From Clostridium sp. cel8 (GTDB taxonomy: Bacteria; Bacillota; Clostridia; Clostridiales; Clostridiaceae): a DNA stretch of 60,032 nt. Of this stretch, positions 17,667-27,821 are shown piece by piece (position 1 is the first letter of the stretch; every line of letters starts with the position of its first letter). The position numbers and the translations under genes were made by a program. Under the pieces are notes generated by a model. The model worked only from the letters and a program-made list of their open reading frames with translations, had not been told where the DNA came from and ran no database searches. Location: NCBI RefSeq assembly GCF_014050525.1, contig NZ_JACGAG010000014.1, positions 1 to 60,032 of the forward strand, given 5' to 3'.

Positions 17667-20600
17667 TTATATCTTTGCTAATAAGTTTGCTTTTAGTGGT
17701 TTTTTACCTTCTCCTTGCGGAATCTCAATATTTTGAAATTTATTATAATTTACCTTTACTCCATCATCTAAATCAATTTTTATCTTTTGATTTGCCACAT
17801 GGGCAATTATTTGGTCATAGACAACACATTCTTGTATCTGCTTGATTAATCTCTCTTTTTTCTTTATTGTAGCAGACTTTTCCCTTGGAGATAAATCAGA
17901 TTCTAAAAGAATATCACTTTGTCTTACCTCTGCTTCATACTTCTTCTGTAACTTATGTAAGTAGTCCATCCTTACTCTAGCCACTGTAGATGAATCATAA
18001 CGGTGCATATAAATTATAGCTTTAAATCCATTTTGCTTACCACTATTAAATAGCCAGTAAATAGGCCTCTTCTTATAGGTTTTTACATGATCTTTATAAA
18101 AATCCTTTAGGAAATACCTTCTTATAGTCTGTCTTGATGTTTCCCTTGATTTTTTTCCTAAAGTTTCTGCAATATAATCAAGATTTTCTTCTAATGTTTC
18201 TTTTCCAAAAGTTACTTTGACAAATTCAACAAAACGATTCACAATATCATCTTCAAAGTAGTCGTCATCTGGTATTACAATGACATTATCTTTTGTTGGA
18301 ATAAAAGTTTTATATCTATTAATATCAAATTCTCCACCAGCATAAATTAAACCTTCTTCATCTAGTGAATAGCGTCCAAACATGCATCCCACTGCATAAG
18401 AGATGAAAGACTTAATAACATCTTCCCTAGTTAATATATATTTATTGCCCTTTATATCATCATAAATTTCATCTTTACTCTCAAAAATCTTTGTTACAGT
18501 TATGTCTTTATCCTTTACTTCTGGAGTAATCTTATCCTGCAGTCCATAAATTTCTATAAAAATTCGGTTGAGTTCTTCTTCATTAGCTTTAAGTTGGTCA
18601 AATTGTTTATTTGCAAAATCTTTCCACTGCTTAAAAGCTGTCTTTATTTTATTGCTATCTTTTTTATGCAGTAGTAATGGGTGCTTTTTAAAATCCCATG
18701 AGATTTCGAAGGAATCCCAGTCATATTTAGAATACTCTATTAATTTTTCAGATAGTACACTTACTATTGATAGCATATCTATTTTTATTGGTAAGTTTCT
18801 AATATCTTTAACCTGAAAATTAAGTGTTATATTTAAACATTTTAATAAATATAATGCTATCTTTGAATTTAGAAAACCTAGTATATAATTATAATTTTCA
18901 TCAGTATTTATAAATATTGATGAACCACCTTTATCAAAAGTACTATCTACTGGTAATAGTCTAAAACTTGGAAGTGATGATGAAATTAGTCCCCATGTAA
19001 TTCCTTTTTTATACCAATATTCTTGAGGTATAATTTGTGAAGCATGTCCGGTTCTATATATTTCTCTTGATTCTGGACTCCAATCAACCACATTAATTAA
19101 ATTGCCATACCATTTTCTAAACCCTCCACCTTTTGCATAAAAAATCCATTTATTATCTTTCCCAATTTTATTTTTATCAATTTCCCAAAAAAACCTAACA
19201 TATTTATCATTATTTCCTGTAACATTTTGACTTGCAGATGTGGATAATTTATATAGTGAGTTGTTAGCTGAAAAAACATCTCTAATATTTTCGCTTACCC
19301 AATACGCAATAGGGCTTCCAGGTATTTTATAAAAGTTGTCACTACTGCAATTAAACCTAAAAGTTTTTTTATTATCAGCAATTGCTTCTAACATTTTTAG
19401 CTCTTTTTGGTGCGCATTTGGAAAATCCACAAGTCTAATATAGTCTGATTTATATTTATTTATTTTAATATTTCTTATTACAAATGAAGTTGACTGTACT
19501 ACCTCTCCTCCAATTTCTTCAAATGTTCTAGTTCCCAAATGCAACATATTATAGAAAGTTCTATTAGATAGAATTTTTCTTCTCAGTTTTTCAAATGATG
19601 ATAAAAACATCCATGCTTGCTGGTTTATCATAGTCATAAATCCATGAGATTTTACAAACCCTAATTCCATAAATACAGCAAATAAATCACTCTTACTATT
19701 AGGAAATCTATCGTCAACATATTTGGCAAGTTGAGAATTCATACCTTTTCTTCCCATATACGGCGGATTAGTACAAACCACATCATACTTTTCACTCATT
19801 ATCCTTGCCTGCTTCACAAGTGATGGCAACTTTTCTAATATAATCTCTCTGTACTGATTTTCAAACAAATTTTTTACATTTTCATATTTAATATCTTCTA
19901 TTCTTTTCTCAATAGCATCAAAATCTACTTTCTTCACATCCAGTATAGATCCGTATTCTTTTGCATCATTAAAGATTTCTATTAAATATTCAACATCTTT
20001 TCTCAGATTATTATTTTGTTCACTTATATATTTTGAATTAACAAAATAATCTACAGCCTCTTTTGGTATGCCGTTACTTTCCTGTATTGAACAGACATTT
20101 AACTCTACCTTTCTTCTGAATATCCTTCTATTCTTACTTCTTGCCTTCATCATTAAAGCAAAAGCTGCCAGTTGTCCTGCTCTGTCATCTATATCTAATC
20201 CGTATAAATTTTTCTCTAAAATTAATTTTGGTATATGTCTTTCAGAATAATTGGCTTTTAAATATATATCATAAAGTACATCGAAGGCATAAACTAAGAT
20301 ATGTCCACTACCACAGGCTGGATCTAGTACTTTAATGTCTTCTGGATTAAGGTTAGGATCTTTTAATTCATCCAATTTTTCCTGAACCTCTGGTTCCTGT
20401 TCTGCTTCCTCTAAATAATATTTCCATTCCGCCTTTAAATCTTCATCAGGATGAGATTCTAACCATAATCTGCCTAGTGAATTTTCCACCATATATTTTA
20501 CAATCCACTTGGGAGTAAATAATTGTGTTGCTGCTGGAATATTTTCCTTAATTATCTTCTTATTTTTTTTTAACCCAGAAAATACTTCGTCTTTCTTTTC

Positions 20601-21260
20601 GGATATATAATATTGATAAAGCCATCCTATAATTTCTACCTGATCCTTATAATCCTCTTCATCAATGGATTCTACCAAATCCCTTATTACAGAACCTTCT
20701 CCTAATAAATTGTCTGGCAGTAAGAGTTCTGTATAATCTGCTATTTCTTCAAAAACCTGAGGCATAATTTTACCCAGTTCATTACACTGTTTTATTAAGA
20801 GGTATTTGTATAAGTCCTCAGTATCATTTTTATCTATAAGTTTGTAAATGAGTTCTCTATCTAAATCTAAGTCTATATTCAAGGCCTCTTTAATAATATC
20901 TGGCTCTGTTTTTCCGTCTTCTATAGAAGATAATACCCTAACTCCTGTAGGTAAATATTCATTAACTTCCATAAAACGTAATGCAATAAAGCGGTTAAAC
21001 CATGTATAGGCTACTTCTTCTATTACCTGATCAAAACCATTTTGTTTAATATTTTCTACCAATTTATTTCTTTGCTTCTTTTCATATTTTTTATAGGTCT
21101 TACTATTTTCAAGGCCTTTAATTTTAAAACCACCTTCAAAGGTTTCAATATCTTTTATTTCATTTTTTGTAATGCCAAGTTCATATGCCTTTTGGATGAT
21201 ATCATCAATAAGTTTTTTTCTTGCTCTTACAGCAAAATTCTTTATGGCTGATTTGTTCAC
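17667..21260 (-). CDS. pglX: BREX-1 system adenine-specific DNA methyltransferase PglX
   Basis: 1197 residues, full length. SAM-binding motif I is [16 protein letters not shown] at about 311-326. The catalytic motif IV is [13 protein letters not shown] at about 496-508, the NPPY form of N6-adenine methyltransferases. PglX methylates a non-palindromic host sequence on one strand, which marks self DNA in BREX; the target is set by the middle and C-terminal recognition regions and cannot be read from the protein. The start is a GTG eight bases after AGGAGG. It is 18 bases from brxC. No frameshift is seen, although pglX is often phase-variable or broken elsewhere. Confidence 0.96.
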   Translation of the reverse strand: MNKSAIKNFAVRARKKLIDDIIQKAYELGITKNEIKDIETFEGGFKIKGLENSKTYKKYEKKQRNKLVENIKQNGFDQVIEEVAYTWFNRFIALRFMEVNEYLPTGVRVLSSIEDGKTEPDIIKEALNIDLDLDRELIYKLIDKNDTEDLYKYLLIKQCNELGKIMPQVFEEIADYTELLLPDNLLGEGSVIRDLVESIDEEDYKDQVEIIGWLYQYYISEKKDEVFSGLKKNKKIIKENIPAATQLFTPKWIVKYMVENSLGRLWLESHPDEDLKAEWKYYLEEAEQEPEVQEKLDELKDPNLNPEDIKVLDPACGSGHILVYAFDVLYDIYLKANYSERHIPKLILEKNLYGLDIDDRAGQLAAFALMMKARSKNRRIFRRKVELNVCSIQESNGIPKEAVDYFVNSKYISEQNNNLRKDVEYLIEIFNDAKEYGSILDVKKVDFDAIEKRIEDIKYENVKNLFENQYREIILEKLPSLVKQARIMSEKYDVVCTNPPYMGRKGMNSQLAKYVDDRFPNSKSDLFAVFMELGFVKSHGFMTMINQQAWMFLSSFEKLRRKILSNRTFYNMLHLGTRTFEEIGGEVVQSTSFVIRNIKINKYKSDYIRLVDFPNAHQKELKMLEAIADNKKTFRFNCSSDNFYKIPGSPIAYWVSENIRDVFSANNSLYKLSTSASQNVTGNNDKYVRFFWEIDKNKIGKDNKWIFYAKGGGFRKWYGNLINVVDWSPESREIYRTGHASQIIPQEYWYKKGITWGLISSSLPSFRLLPVDSTFDKGGSSIFINTDENYNYILGFLNSKIALYLLKCLNITLNFQVKDIRNLPIKIDMLSIVSVLSEKLIEYSKYDWDSFEISWDFKKHPLLLHKKDSNKIKTAFKQWKDFANKQFDQLKANEEELNRIFIEIYGLQDKITPEVKDKDITVTKIFESKDEIYDDIKGNKYILTREDVIKSFISYAVGCMFGRYSLDEEGLIYAGGEFDINRYKTFIPTKDNVIVIPDDDYFEDDIVNRFVEFVKVTFGKETLEENLDYIAETLGKKSRETSRQTIRRYFLKDFYKDHVKTYKKRPIYWLFNSGKQNGFKAIIYMHRYDSSTVARVRMDYLHKLQKKYEAEVRQSDILLESDLSPREKSATIKKKERLIKQIQECVVYDQIIAHVANQKIKIDLDDGVKVNYNKFQNIEIPQGEGKKPLKANLLAKI

Positions 21261-21278
21261 TACATTCCCTCCTGCTTC

Positions 21279-24200
21279 CTAAATTAATTTTAATTTTATA
21301 TCTTCGTTTAACTGTTTCTTTAACACATTTCTAATTTCTTGTAATAATTCTTCTATATCTTCATCTGTTTCAATAACTTTTGCCCCATGAAGTATATTGG
21401 CTATACTTATGTTTTTCACTTTCTTAGCCTTATATGGATTTTTTTCATTATCATCATTTAATACATCAGGTGCAATATCTTGTGCTTTCTTATTTCTTCT
21501 TTCATTCTGTGTTTCTATCTCATCAAAGCAGCGAATCTTAATCCTATCAGACTCTTCTTTCATAGCAATAGCTTCATAGAAGTTATTTACACTATCCAAA
21601 CGATTAAGCAAATTATCAAATCTAGCCTTAAACTTATTTCTTAATCCATCCTCAAACTCATAAAGTGCAAGTTCATTTAAAACTCTTTCCTTATCACTTT
21701 CAATAACACTTCTTACAGGCTTACACTCAATTTCTAATAGTTCACCAAATTTATTAATAAAAGACTCTATCAATCCTGGAAGCTTATGAATATCAGAATA
21801 TGGACTATTAGATTTTACTATTTTCTCGATTTCTTCCACAATCTTAATTACATCGGCATCTACTACATAAGTCTTATTTTTTTTGTATATTTTTAGCATT
21901 TTAACAGCTTTATCAAACTGCTCTTTTTGATTTTTAAAAAACTTCTTTATATCATAAACATCTTCTTCATAATCCAACAAGTCATCCTTAATCTCATATA
22001 CTTTTTCATAAAATTCCTTAGGATCCTCCATTTTTAATATAGATTCAAAGATTTCCTGACCTTTTTCTAATATATTTTCACCTGGATAATATTTATTGTT
22101 CTTATATTCCTCTAAAAGAAAATATATACCATAATCTTTTGTATCAGTGTTTCTCATCTTTAGTTCATGTTCGCATAATTTCTTAAATCTATCCATCAAT
22201 CCATCTTCATCGTTGGGCATTGCAGTAAATCCAAATACTTCTTTTGCTAACTTTTTTACATTATTTATATATCTAGCATGTATTTTTTTTCTCTTTTTCA
22301 CGACTATCCTATCTTGATAATCTCTTTTAGTAAGTTGATTAATTAAATTTTTATCTGATACATTTAAATATTCATTACCCAATTGTAATTTAATTTCTTG
22401 CATTTTAAATAATCGAAGTAAAATTCCAATTATGTCTAAATTTCTCCAACCATAAGGGTACTTTTCGTACAGATTAATTATTGATTTTACAGTCATTGGA
22501 ATATTTCTTTCAGTATTTCTCTCAATAAACCCATTAATCTCATCCATAGCCAGTTTATTTGGAACATCTTTCGTAAAATCTATCTGATTATAATTTACAA
22601 GAATATCATTCAATTCCTTATTACTTTCTATAAATGTATTAATATATTTTAATTTACTATACATACCATCAATTAGAAACTTAAACCCTTCATTAATACG
22701 TTCTACTGAATTTTTAGATTTAATATCTAGTTTTTGTGCATTAGCAAACAAATCTGCATTCTTTAATGCTTCAATTAATAGGTTCTTTACTCTTTCCTTT
22801 CTTTCTGCTATTTCTCTAGATTTCCTAATTTTAATTTCTTCAATTTGGGAAGTTATAGTATATCCACTTTTTCGAAGCAAGTAGGTTTGAATTTTTAACA
22901 CTTCTTCCATTTCTTCTAAAAAAGTAGTATCCATAGGCAGCTGTACAATCAAATTATTTTCTCTACTAGACATCATCTTTAATTCTTGATCAGATAATTC
23001 CTTTCCTATATCGTAGTAAGGAGTTATTATCTTTAAACCAATTTCATATTTTGGAGATGAAAGATATCTAGTATCTATAATTTTATTAAAATCAAAATGA
23101 TATATAGAACTATATCTATATCTCTTCTCATTATAAATTCCTTCAAAAATTTCTTCTCCAACTTTTAATATAACTTCACCTATATCTATAGGAATGTTTT
23201 GAATTTCCTTGTTAACATCTTGTTCTTCATTAGTTAAAAAAATATATTCGTCACCATTCTTTTGAATAAGAGTTTCTTTTATCAGTCTCTTCAATGATTC
23301 TTCTATTCTTTTCTTACACTCAATTTTATCATCATCTATATGTTTAACCATTAAAGTAGCAAGATTTTCAATATTAGATGGCATTTCCTTAACATATTTA
23401 ATTAAGAATAATACTTTTAATACCTCAACATCTTCTTTAGTCAATCGTTCATTATCCTCAGCTTTTATAATAACTGTACGAATATTGGAATCCAAGAAAG
23501 CCTCAACAGTTTCATAAAAAGCTGAAAAAGGTATTAATGTTCCTAATTTTTTATCTTTATACATAATAGCAGATTCTTGAAATGCACTTAATAAAGATCT
23601 TTCACCTTCTGATAAATGTTTACCACTAGCTCCATGAAGTCTAATACCTGTAAAAACATATTGTAATAAGTTAAATTGATATGGTATAAATGGATATACA
23701 TCTATAAAATCTTCTTCTGATTTATAAGTTTTCATCTCCGGAGTATCAGCTGAAAAAGTAATGAGATTCTTTAAAATAGACTCTTTTTCTTGATATAATA
23801 ACCTTAATGTTTCCTTTGTCACATTTTTTTTGCGAAGAATTCTTTTCTTAATAACTTCGTCAACATTTGCAGAGGATAAATTTAGCCTAGTATTAAATCT
23901 ACCTTGAATTTTAGAAAAATCATTACCTTTTACTTTAGTAATTGAATCAATGTCTTGCTGAGAAGTAACAATTACCCATGCCCTTCCTCCACAATATGTA
24001 CCTAAGTCTTCAACTACTGTTTGAAGGTTAAGCATAAGACCAACGTCATCACCTATATACTGCCCAATTTCATCTACAAGGAATATAACATGATGATTAT
24101 TTCCCTTAGATTCAATATATTCTTTAACTAAATTTGCAAATTTTTCTATACTAAGAGAATAATTTTCCTCTGCTTTGTTATACCAGTTTCTTGCTCCTTC

Positions 24201-24857
24201 TTCTGTCATATTAGTCGTTTGTGCTAATGCTTTTACTATATTATCCTCTTCAAAATAGAAATCTTCTCTTGTATCCGTCCACTTCTTTCCAGATAATTGC
24301 TCAAACTTTGCCTGAAAATCTTGATACTTTCCGCTTGTTACCAATTGTCTTTCTAGTTCCGCAACCCAAGGTAAAGTAGCACAAAATCCTTGCATCTCAT
24401 TAAATACCTTCATAAAAACTTTTACAATAGCATCTTTATTGGTTTTAGAATCAGAATCCGATTTAGAATCAATATTAAATAAGATTACATCTGCACTGAT
24501 ATCCCCCGCCATTTTCATATCCGCCAACACCATTGCATCTTCTATTTTATCATCAAAATAAGATATTGCCTTTTTGCCTTTTACTTCTTTATTATCTAGT
24601 AAATATGATAAAATTTTCAAAAAATGAGATTTACCACTTCCAAAAAAACCTGAAATCCATACACCAATTTTATCTGTATAATTATTGATACTCTTCTTAT
24701 ATGATTCAAAGAATTCACTAAAATGCCTGGATAATTCTCTGGTAACTACATATTCCTCTAATTCCTGATATACATTTTCATCTTTTTCTTGTCCAATTTT
24801 AATTACACCTTTAATATCTCTTTCTATATCCTTATAAAACATATCCTTAAGTTTCAT
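21279..24857 (-). CDS. brxC: BREX system P-loop ATPase BrxC
   Basis: 1192 residues, the normal length of BrxC (formerly DUF499/PglY-like). Walker A SGFFGSGKSHFLK lies at about 69-81 and Walker B HVIFLVDEIGQYIG at about 252-265. The long C-terminal half is rich in charged helices and coiled-coil-like stretches. BrxC is a core factor of BREX phage exclusion and is thought to be an AAA+-type ATPase working on DNA with BrxB and PglZ. It starts 17 bases after brxB at an ATG downstream of GGGGGAG. The frame is intact. Confidence 0.96.
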   Translation of the reverse strand: MKLKDMFYKDIERDIKGVIKIGQEKDENVYQELEEYVVTRELSRHFSEFFESYKKSINNYTDKIGVWISGFFGSGKSHFLKILSYLLDNKEVKGKKAISYFDDKIEDAMVLADMKMAGDISADVILFNIDSKSDSDSKTNKDAIVKVFMKVFNEMQGFCATLPWVAELERQLVTSGKYQDFQAKFEQLSGKKWTDTREDFYFEEDNIVKALAQTTNMTEEGARNWYNKAEENYSLSIEKFANLVKEYIESKGNNHHVIFLVDEIGQYIGDDVGLMLNLQTVVEDLGTYCGGRAWVIVTSQQDIDSITKVKGNDFSKIQGRFNTRLNLSSANVDEVIKKRILRKKNVTKETLRLLYQEKESILKNLITFSADTPEMKTYKSEEDFIDVYPFIPYQFNLLQYVFTGIRLHGASGKHLSEGERSLLSAFQESAIMYKDKKLGTLIPFSAFYETVEAFLDSNIRTVIIKAEDNERLTKEDVEVLKVLFLIKYVKEMPSNIENLATLMVKHIDDDKIECKKRIEESLKRLIKETLIQKNGDEYIFLTNEEQDVNKEIQNIPIDIGEVILKVGEEIFEGIYNEKRYRYSSIYHFDFNKIIDTRYLSSPKYEIGLKIITPYYDIGKELSDQELKMMSSRENNLIVQLPMDTTFLEEMEEVLKIQTYLLRKSGYTITSQIEEIKIRKSREIAERKERVKNLLIEALKNADLFANAQKLDIKSKNSVERINEGFKFLIDGMYSKLKYINTFIESNKELNDILVNYNQIDFTKDVPNKLAMDEINGFIERNTERNIPMTVKSIINLYEKYPYGWRNLDIIGILLRLFKMQEIKLQLGNEYLNVSDKNLINQLTKRDYQDRIVVKKRKKIHARYINNVKKLAKEVFGFTAMPNDEDGLMDRFKKLCEHELKMRNTDTKDYGIYFLLEEYKNNKYYPGENILEKGQEIFESILKMEDPKEFYEKVYEIKDDLLDYEEDVYDIKKFFKNQKEQFDKAVKMLKIYKKNKTYVVDADVIKIVEEIEKIVKSNSPYSDIHKLPGLIESFINKFGELLEIECKPVRSVIESDKERVLNELALYEFEDGLRNKFKARFDNLLNRLDSVNNFYEAIAMKEESDRIKIRCFDEIETQNERRNKKAQDIAPDVLNDDNEKNPYKAKKVKNISIANILHGAKVIETDEDIEELLQEIRNVLKKQLNEDIKLKLI

Positions 24858-24874
24858 AAATCTATCTCTCCCCC

Positions 24875-25453
24875 TTACCTCTCTACTAATTGAAAGGCCC
24901 TATAATAATTATCATCTTTTATTTCATTAAATAATTTTAATTCTATTCCATCATATACACCTGGAAAAAACATAATCAAAGGAACATCCTCTATTACTGA
25001 ATGCAATGTATTTAGTATAGTATGAGATCTTATAATAGGCCATGCTTTTCCTATTCCTATTAAAAATACAATATCTTGTGTTTTTACTCTACTTTTAATG
25101 TATTTAACTACTAAATCATTATTGGATGTAAGACGTAGTGTTTTTTTAATAGCATTAAAAGTATATTCACTTCCTCTTTGTTTTTCCATATTAAAAGTCT
25201 TTTCCAAATAATTCTTTCTTTCTAGTATTTCTAGAATTATTTCATATAAATCAAATTCTATAACTTGCATATCTGAATCTCTATTATTTATCTTTTCTTT
25301 CAGATACTTTATGTGTTCCCTAACTATAAGTTCATCCTTTGGGTCATAATCGAAAATATAAAATCCTATTTCATTTCCAAGTCCCTTATTTTCCCTAAAC
25401 CTTTTTTCTTGCAGCCTTGGCAGTATCTTATCTAACCTTTCATATATATTCAT
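24875..25453 (-). CDS. brxB: BREX protein BrxB (DUF1788)
   Basis: 192 residues of the DUF1788 family. Recognisable blocks are FYIFDYDPKDELIVREHIKYL, VFLIGIGKAWPIIRSHTILN and PLIMFFPGVYDG, all typical of BrxB. The molecular role is not established, but it is a core gene of type I BREX. Its ATG directly follows the TAG stop of brxA, and its ribosome binding site (GGGGAG) lies inside the brxA end, so the two are probably translationally coupled. Confidence 0.93.
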   Translation of the reverse strand: MNIYERLDKILPRLQEKRFRENKGLGNEIGFYIFDYDPKDELIVREHIKYLKEKINNRDSDMQVIEFDLYEIILEILERKNYLEKTFNMEKQRGSEYTFNAIKKTLRLTSNNDLVVKYIKSRVKTQDIVFLIGIGKAWPIIRSHTILNTLHSVIEDVPLIMFFPGVYDGIELKLFNEIKDDNYYRAFQLVER

Positions 25454-26050
25454 CTATATCTCCCCTAACATTACTTCTAAGTAAGACACATCTCCTATGC
25501 TTTGTAAATAATTTTTTACTTCTTCTTCTATAATTTGAGGTATAATTCCAACTTCTTTTTTTGCTTGTTTAATAAATCCTGCTTCAGATAGTATCCTTTT
25601 GTAAACTTGTTTTAACTTATAAAAAGTATAATCTTTCCAACTAGCTATTTGCTCACTTTGCTCTGCTTTTTTTCTAAAAAATACATTAAAGTCTTTATCT
25701 GTTATCTTAAAATCTTTTAGTAATATCTTTTCCCTATAAACTTCTTTCATAAACTCAAAAAATAATCTATCTGTTTTTAAGATACTGTATAAAGCTACCT
25801 GCTTGCTAGTCTGCAAACTTCCATGTACAATTTTATCTAATAAAAAATTATCTAACACTTCTATACGATTAATTATTGTTGAAGCAATTTCTTTTTTTCT
25901 GTTTTCTGAATTTAAAGCAAATATATTCTCCTCTATAGCTTTTGTTTTTATATCTTCCTTTGAAAATCCTTCTATTATCAAGGATGAAGCCTTTTTTAAT
26001 TCCAGATATAAATAAGGTCTGGACTTTATTATTGAAGTATAGGATAACAT
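25454..26050 (-). CDS. brxA: BREX protein BrxA (DUF1819)
   Basis: 198 residues of the DUF1819 family, a small helical DNA-binding protein and the first gene of type I BREX operons. Family features include the N-terminal SYTSIIKSRPYLYLELKKAS, NRKKEIASTIINRI and the C-terminal GDVSYLEVMLGEI. An ATG follows GGAGGG. A consensus-like promoter (26092-26120) lies 42 bases upstream, so this is the operon start. An overlapping 83-residue frame on the same strand has no support. Confidence 0.93.
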   Translation of the reverse strand: MLSYTSIIKSRPYLYLELKKASSLIIEGFSKEDIKTKAIEENIFALNSENRKKEIASTIINRIEVLDNFLLDKIVHGSLQTSKQVALYSILKTDRLFFEFMKEVYREKILLKDFKITDKDFNVFFRKKAEQSEQIASWKDYTFYKLKQVYKRILSEAGFIKQAKKEVGIIPQIIEEEVKNYLQSIGDVSYLEVMLGEI

Positions 26051-26091
26051 ATTTTCCCTCCGTTTTTCTTAAAATGGTCCACTTTATCAAT

Positions 26092-26120
26092 ATTATAACA
26101 TTACAATATTTCTTTGTCAT
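26092..26120 (-). promoter_or_regulatory. promoter of the BREX operon
   Basis: On the minus strand there is ATGACA (26115-26120), a 17-base spacer and TATAAT (26092-26097) with an extended TG one base before it. It is the only good promoter seen in front of brxA and lies about 40 bases upstream of its start codon. Confidence 0.8.
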
Positions 26121-26173
26121 TCATTTCTATAATATTATTATTATCATTTCTATCCCAATGAGAATTTCTAATA

Positions 26174-26294
26174 AAAAAACACGGCTTAATAGAGATTTCC
26201 TATCCCTAATAAACCATGTTTTCTAACACTACTTTATTAAAATTCTAAAAAGAATTTGCAAAATGATATAAGTTTGTTTAAGTGATACAATTAT
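26174..26294. repeat. direct repeat copy A with terminator hairpin
   Basis: About 120 bases that recur at 26630-26750 with a constant offset of 456 bases and no gaps. Identical stretches include CCCTAATAAACCATGTTT (26204-26221), CTAACACTACTTTATT (26223-26238) and ATTTGCAAAATGA (26254-26266). On the minus strand the copy forms a hairpin (AAACATGG..CCGTGTTTTTTT) that would terminate transcription coming from recR just before the BREX promoter. Confidence 0.85.
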
Positions 26295-26299
26295 TGTAT

Positions 26300-26625
26300 A
26301 ACCAAAACAAACTCCCATCAAAATTCAAATAAACTCCTTTCACAAATCCCCCTCAAACCCTTGAAAACACTGGCTTGTTATTCCCTTCCAATTTCCCATT
26401 TAATTCCTTTTTCCTTGTTCCTCACTTCCTAAAGTCCTTTCATTCCTCAATTTTTAGGGCAAAAAATGAAAATAAAGTGCTTTTAGAGAAAAGGGTTAAG
26501 GGGGAAGGATTAAGGGGGGATTTTGTCCATTTTTCATTCCATTTTCTTTTCCATTTAATCTTCTAATCCGTTGATATTACTGAGTTTAAGCCTTATTCCT
26601 TGTTCCTTATTTCTATCAATCTTCT
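26300..26625. other. non-coding spacer with purine-rich block
   Basis: This stretch lies between the two repeat copies. It contains a strongly strand-biased block: the + strand is pyrimidine-rich (26380-26450) and then purine-rich (26480-26521), with G-runs in GGGTTAAGGGGGAAGG and ATTAAGGGGGGA. TTCCTTGTTCC occurs twice, near 26410 and 26597. No ribosome binding site, RNA signature or intact gene was found. Confidence 0.5.
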
Positions 26626-26629
26626 AAAC

Positions 26630-26750
26630 AAAAAACATGGCCTACTGGGCTTTTCTTCTCCCTAATAAACCATGTTTCCTAACACTACTTTATTTACTTC
26701 ACTTCAGGCATTTGCAAAATGAAAGAAGTTTATTTGATGTAGACAATTAT
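26630..26750. repeat. direct repeat copy B with terminator hairpin, recR 3' flank
   Basis: This is the second copy of the 120-base repeat, beginning 10 bases after recR on its downstream side. On the minus strand AAACATGG (26670-26677) pairs with CCATGTTT (26633-26640) around an AGGGAG/GCCC-containing arm and is followed by TTTTTTGTTT. It is a good rho-independent terminator for the dnaX-ybaB-recR unit. Confidence 0.85.
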
Positions 26751-26760
26751 AAATGTGAAT

Positions 26761-27357
26761 CTATATTTCTACTCTTCCTTCCAAAGCCTTTGAAAGAGTA
26801 ACCTCATCTGAATACTCAAGATCTCCTCCAACTGGAACTCCGTGAGCAATCCTAGTAACTTTTACACCTAGTGGATTCAATATTTTAGATATATACATAG
26901 CTGTAGCTTCACCTTCTACGTTTGGGTTAGTTGCAACTATTACTTCTTTTACATCTTTATTTATTCTTCTTACAAGTTCTTTTAATTTTATATCTTCTGG
27001 CCCTCTTCCTGCCATAGGTGATATATTTCCATGTAGTACATGATACACTCCATTATATTCTTTAATTTTTTCTATAGATATTATATCTTTTGGCTGTTCT
27101 ACTACACATATTGTTCCTTTATCTCTATTAGGATTAGAACATATATCACATGGGTCTGAATCTGTAAAATTTCCGCATACAGAACAATATTTTATAGTTC
27201 CTCTTGCCTTTATAAGTGCTTCTGCAAATTCTCTTACTTCATCTCCAGGTAAATTTAAAACATAAAGAGTAAGTCTTTGTGCCGTCTTGTAACCTATTCC
27301 TGGCAATTTAGCAAATTCTTCTATCAATTTTTCTATAGCTACAGGATAAAAATCCAT
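26761..27357 (-). CDS. recR: recombination mediator protein RecR
   Basis: 198 residues from the ATG at 27357, preceded by AGGTAGGTG; a GTG three codons upstream overlaps that site. The helix-hairpin-helix [12 protein letters not shown] comes first. A Cys4 zinc finger (Cys58, Cys61, Cys70, Cys73) and a Toprim domain with [16 protein letters not shown] follow, ending in the [19 protein letters not shown] block. RecR works with RecO and RecF to load RecA on gapped DNA. It is the last gene of dnaX-ybaB-recR. The yaaL-bofA pair that usually follows is displaced 14.7 kb away by the BREX island. Confidence 0.97.
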   Translation of the reverse strand: MDFYPVAIEKLIEEFAKLPGIGYKTAQRLTLYVLNLPGDEVREFAEALIKARGTIKYCSVCGNFTDSDPCDICSNPNRDKGTICVVEQPKDIISIEKIKEYNGVYHVLHGNISPMAGRGPEDIKLKELVRRINKDVKEVIVATNPNVEGEATAMYISKILNPLGVKVTRIAHGVPVGGDLEYSDEVTLSKALEGRVEI

Positions 27358-27382
27358 TATTATCACCTACCTTATTTTAAAA

Positions 27383-27402
27383 CCCCATCTTGTAAGATGG
27401 GG
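27383..27402 (-). other. hairpin between ybaB and recR
   Basis: This is a near-perfect inverted repeat, CCCCATCTTGTAAGATGGGG, just after the ybaB stop codon and about 25 bases before the recR start. On the minus strand it is followed by TTTTAAAAT. It could be a weak attenuator or an mRNA processing or stability hairpin that sets the ratio of RecR to YbaB. The U-run is short, so full termination is doubtful. Confidence 0.6.
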
Positions 27403-27407
27403 GAGTT

Positions 27408-27752
27408 TTAAAACATTCCTGGAATATTGAGTCCACCTGTTAATTTTTTCATCTCTGAGGCAGTTTGCTCATCTGCATTCTTAAGAGCTTGATTGCATGC
27501 ACTTAAAACTAAATCTTCTAACATTTCTATATCCTCAGGATCAACTACTTCAGGTTTTATTTTTATACTTTTTATTTCCTTTTTACCATTTACCACTGCA
27601 GTTACAGCTCCTCCACCAGATGTAGCTGAAAACTCTTTACTTTCAAGTTTTTCCTGCATATCTTGCATCTGTTTCTGCATTTTTTGAGCTTGCTTCATTA
27701 AATTATTTATATTTCCTCCACCACCAAAGTTGGGGAATCCACCTCTTGCCAT
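27408..27752 (-). CDS. ybaB: YbaB/EbfC family nucleoid-associated protein
   Basis: 114 residues, typical of the family. The N-terminus is Gly-rich ([16 protein letters not shown]), followed by a helical [17 protein letters not shown] segment and the conserved core [21 protein letters not shown] plus [14 protein letters not shown]. It binds DNA as a dimer and lies between dnaX and recR in almost all Firmicutes. AGGAGG precedes the ATG. Confidence 0.96.
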   Translation of the reverse strand: MARGGFPNFGGGGNINNLMKQAQKMQKQMQDMQEKLESKEFSATSGGGAVTAVVNGKKEIKSIKIKPEVVDPEDIEMLEDLVLSACNQALKNADEQTASEMKKLTGGLNIPGMF

Positions 27753-27821
27753 ATAACTTCCTCCTTAAATCAACTAATATGACTTTAATTATATCATATT
27801 TTAATTTTATTTATAAATTTA

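Noticed and set aside
19097-19279. 60-residue frame inside pglX on the same strand
   Set aside because: It is an alternate frame of a long intact gene without its own ribosome binding site.
25869-26120. 83-residue frame overlapping the start of brxA
   Set aside because: brxA in the other frame has a good ribosome binding site, a promoter and family similarity; this one has none.
26375-26566. 63-residue frame on the + strand in the recR-brxA gap
   Set aside because: It has no ribosome binding site and strong composition bias, and it spans the pyrimidine/purine-rich blocks.
26051-26760. Mobile element or integrase at the BREX boundary
   Set aside because: No transposase or integrase motif can be translated from this interval in any frame; only direct repeats and terminators were seen.
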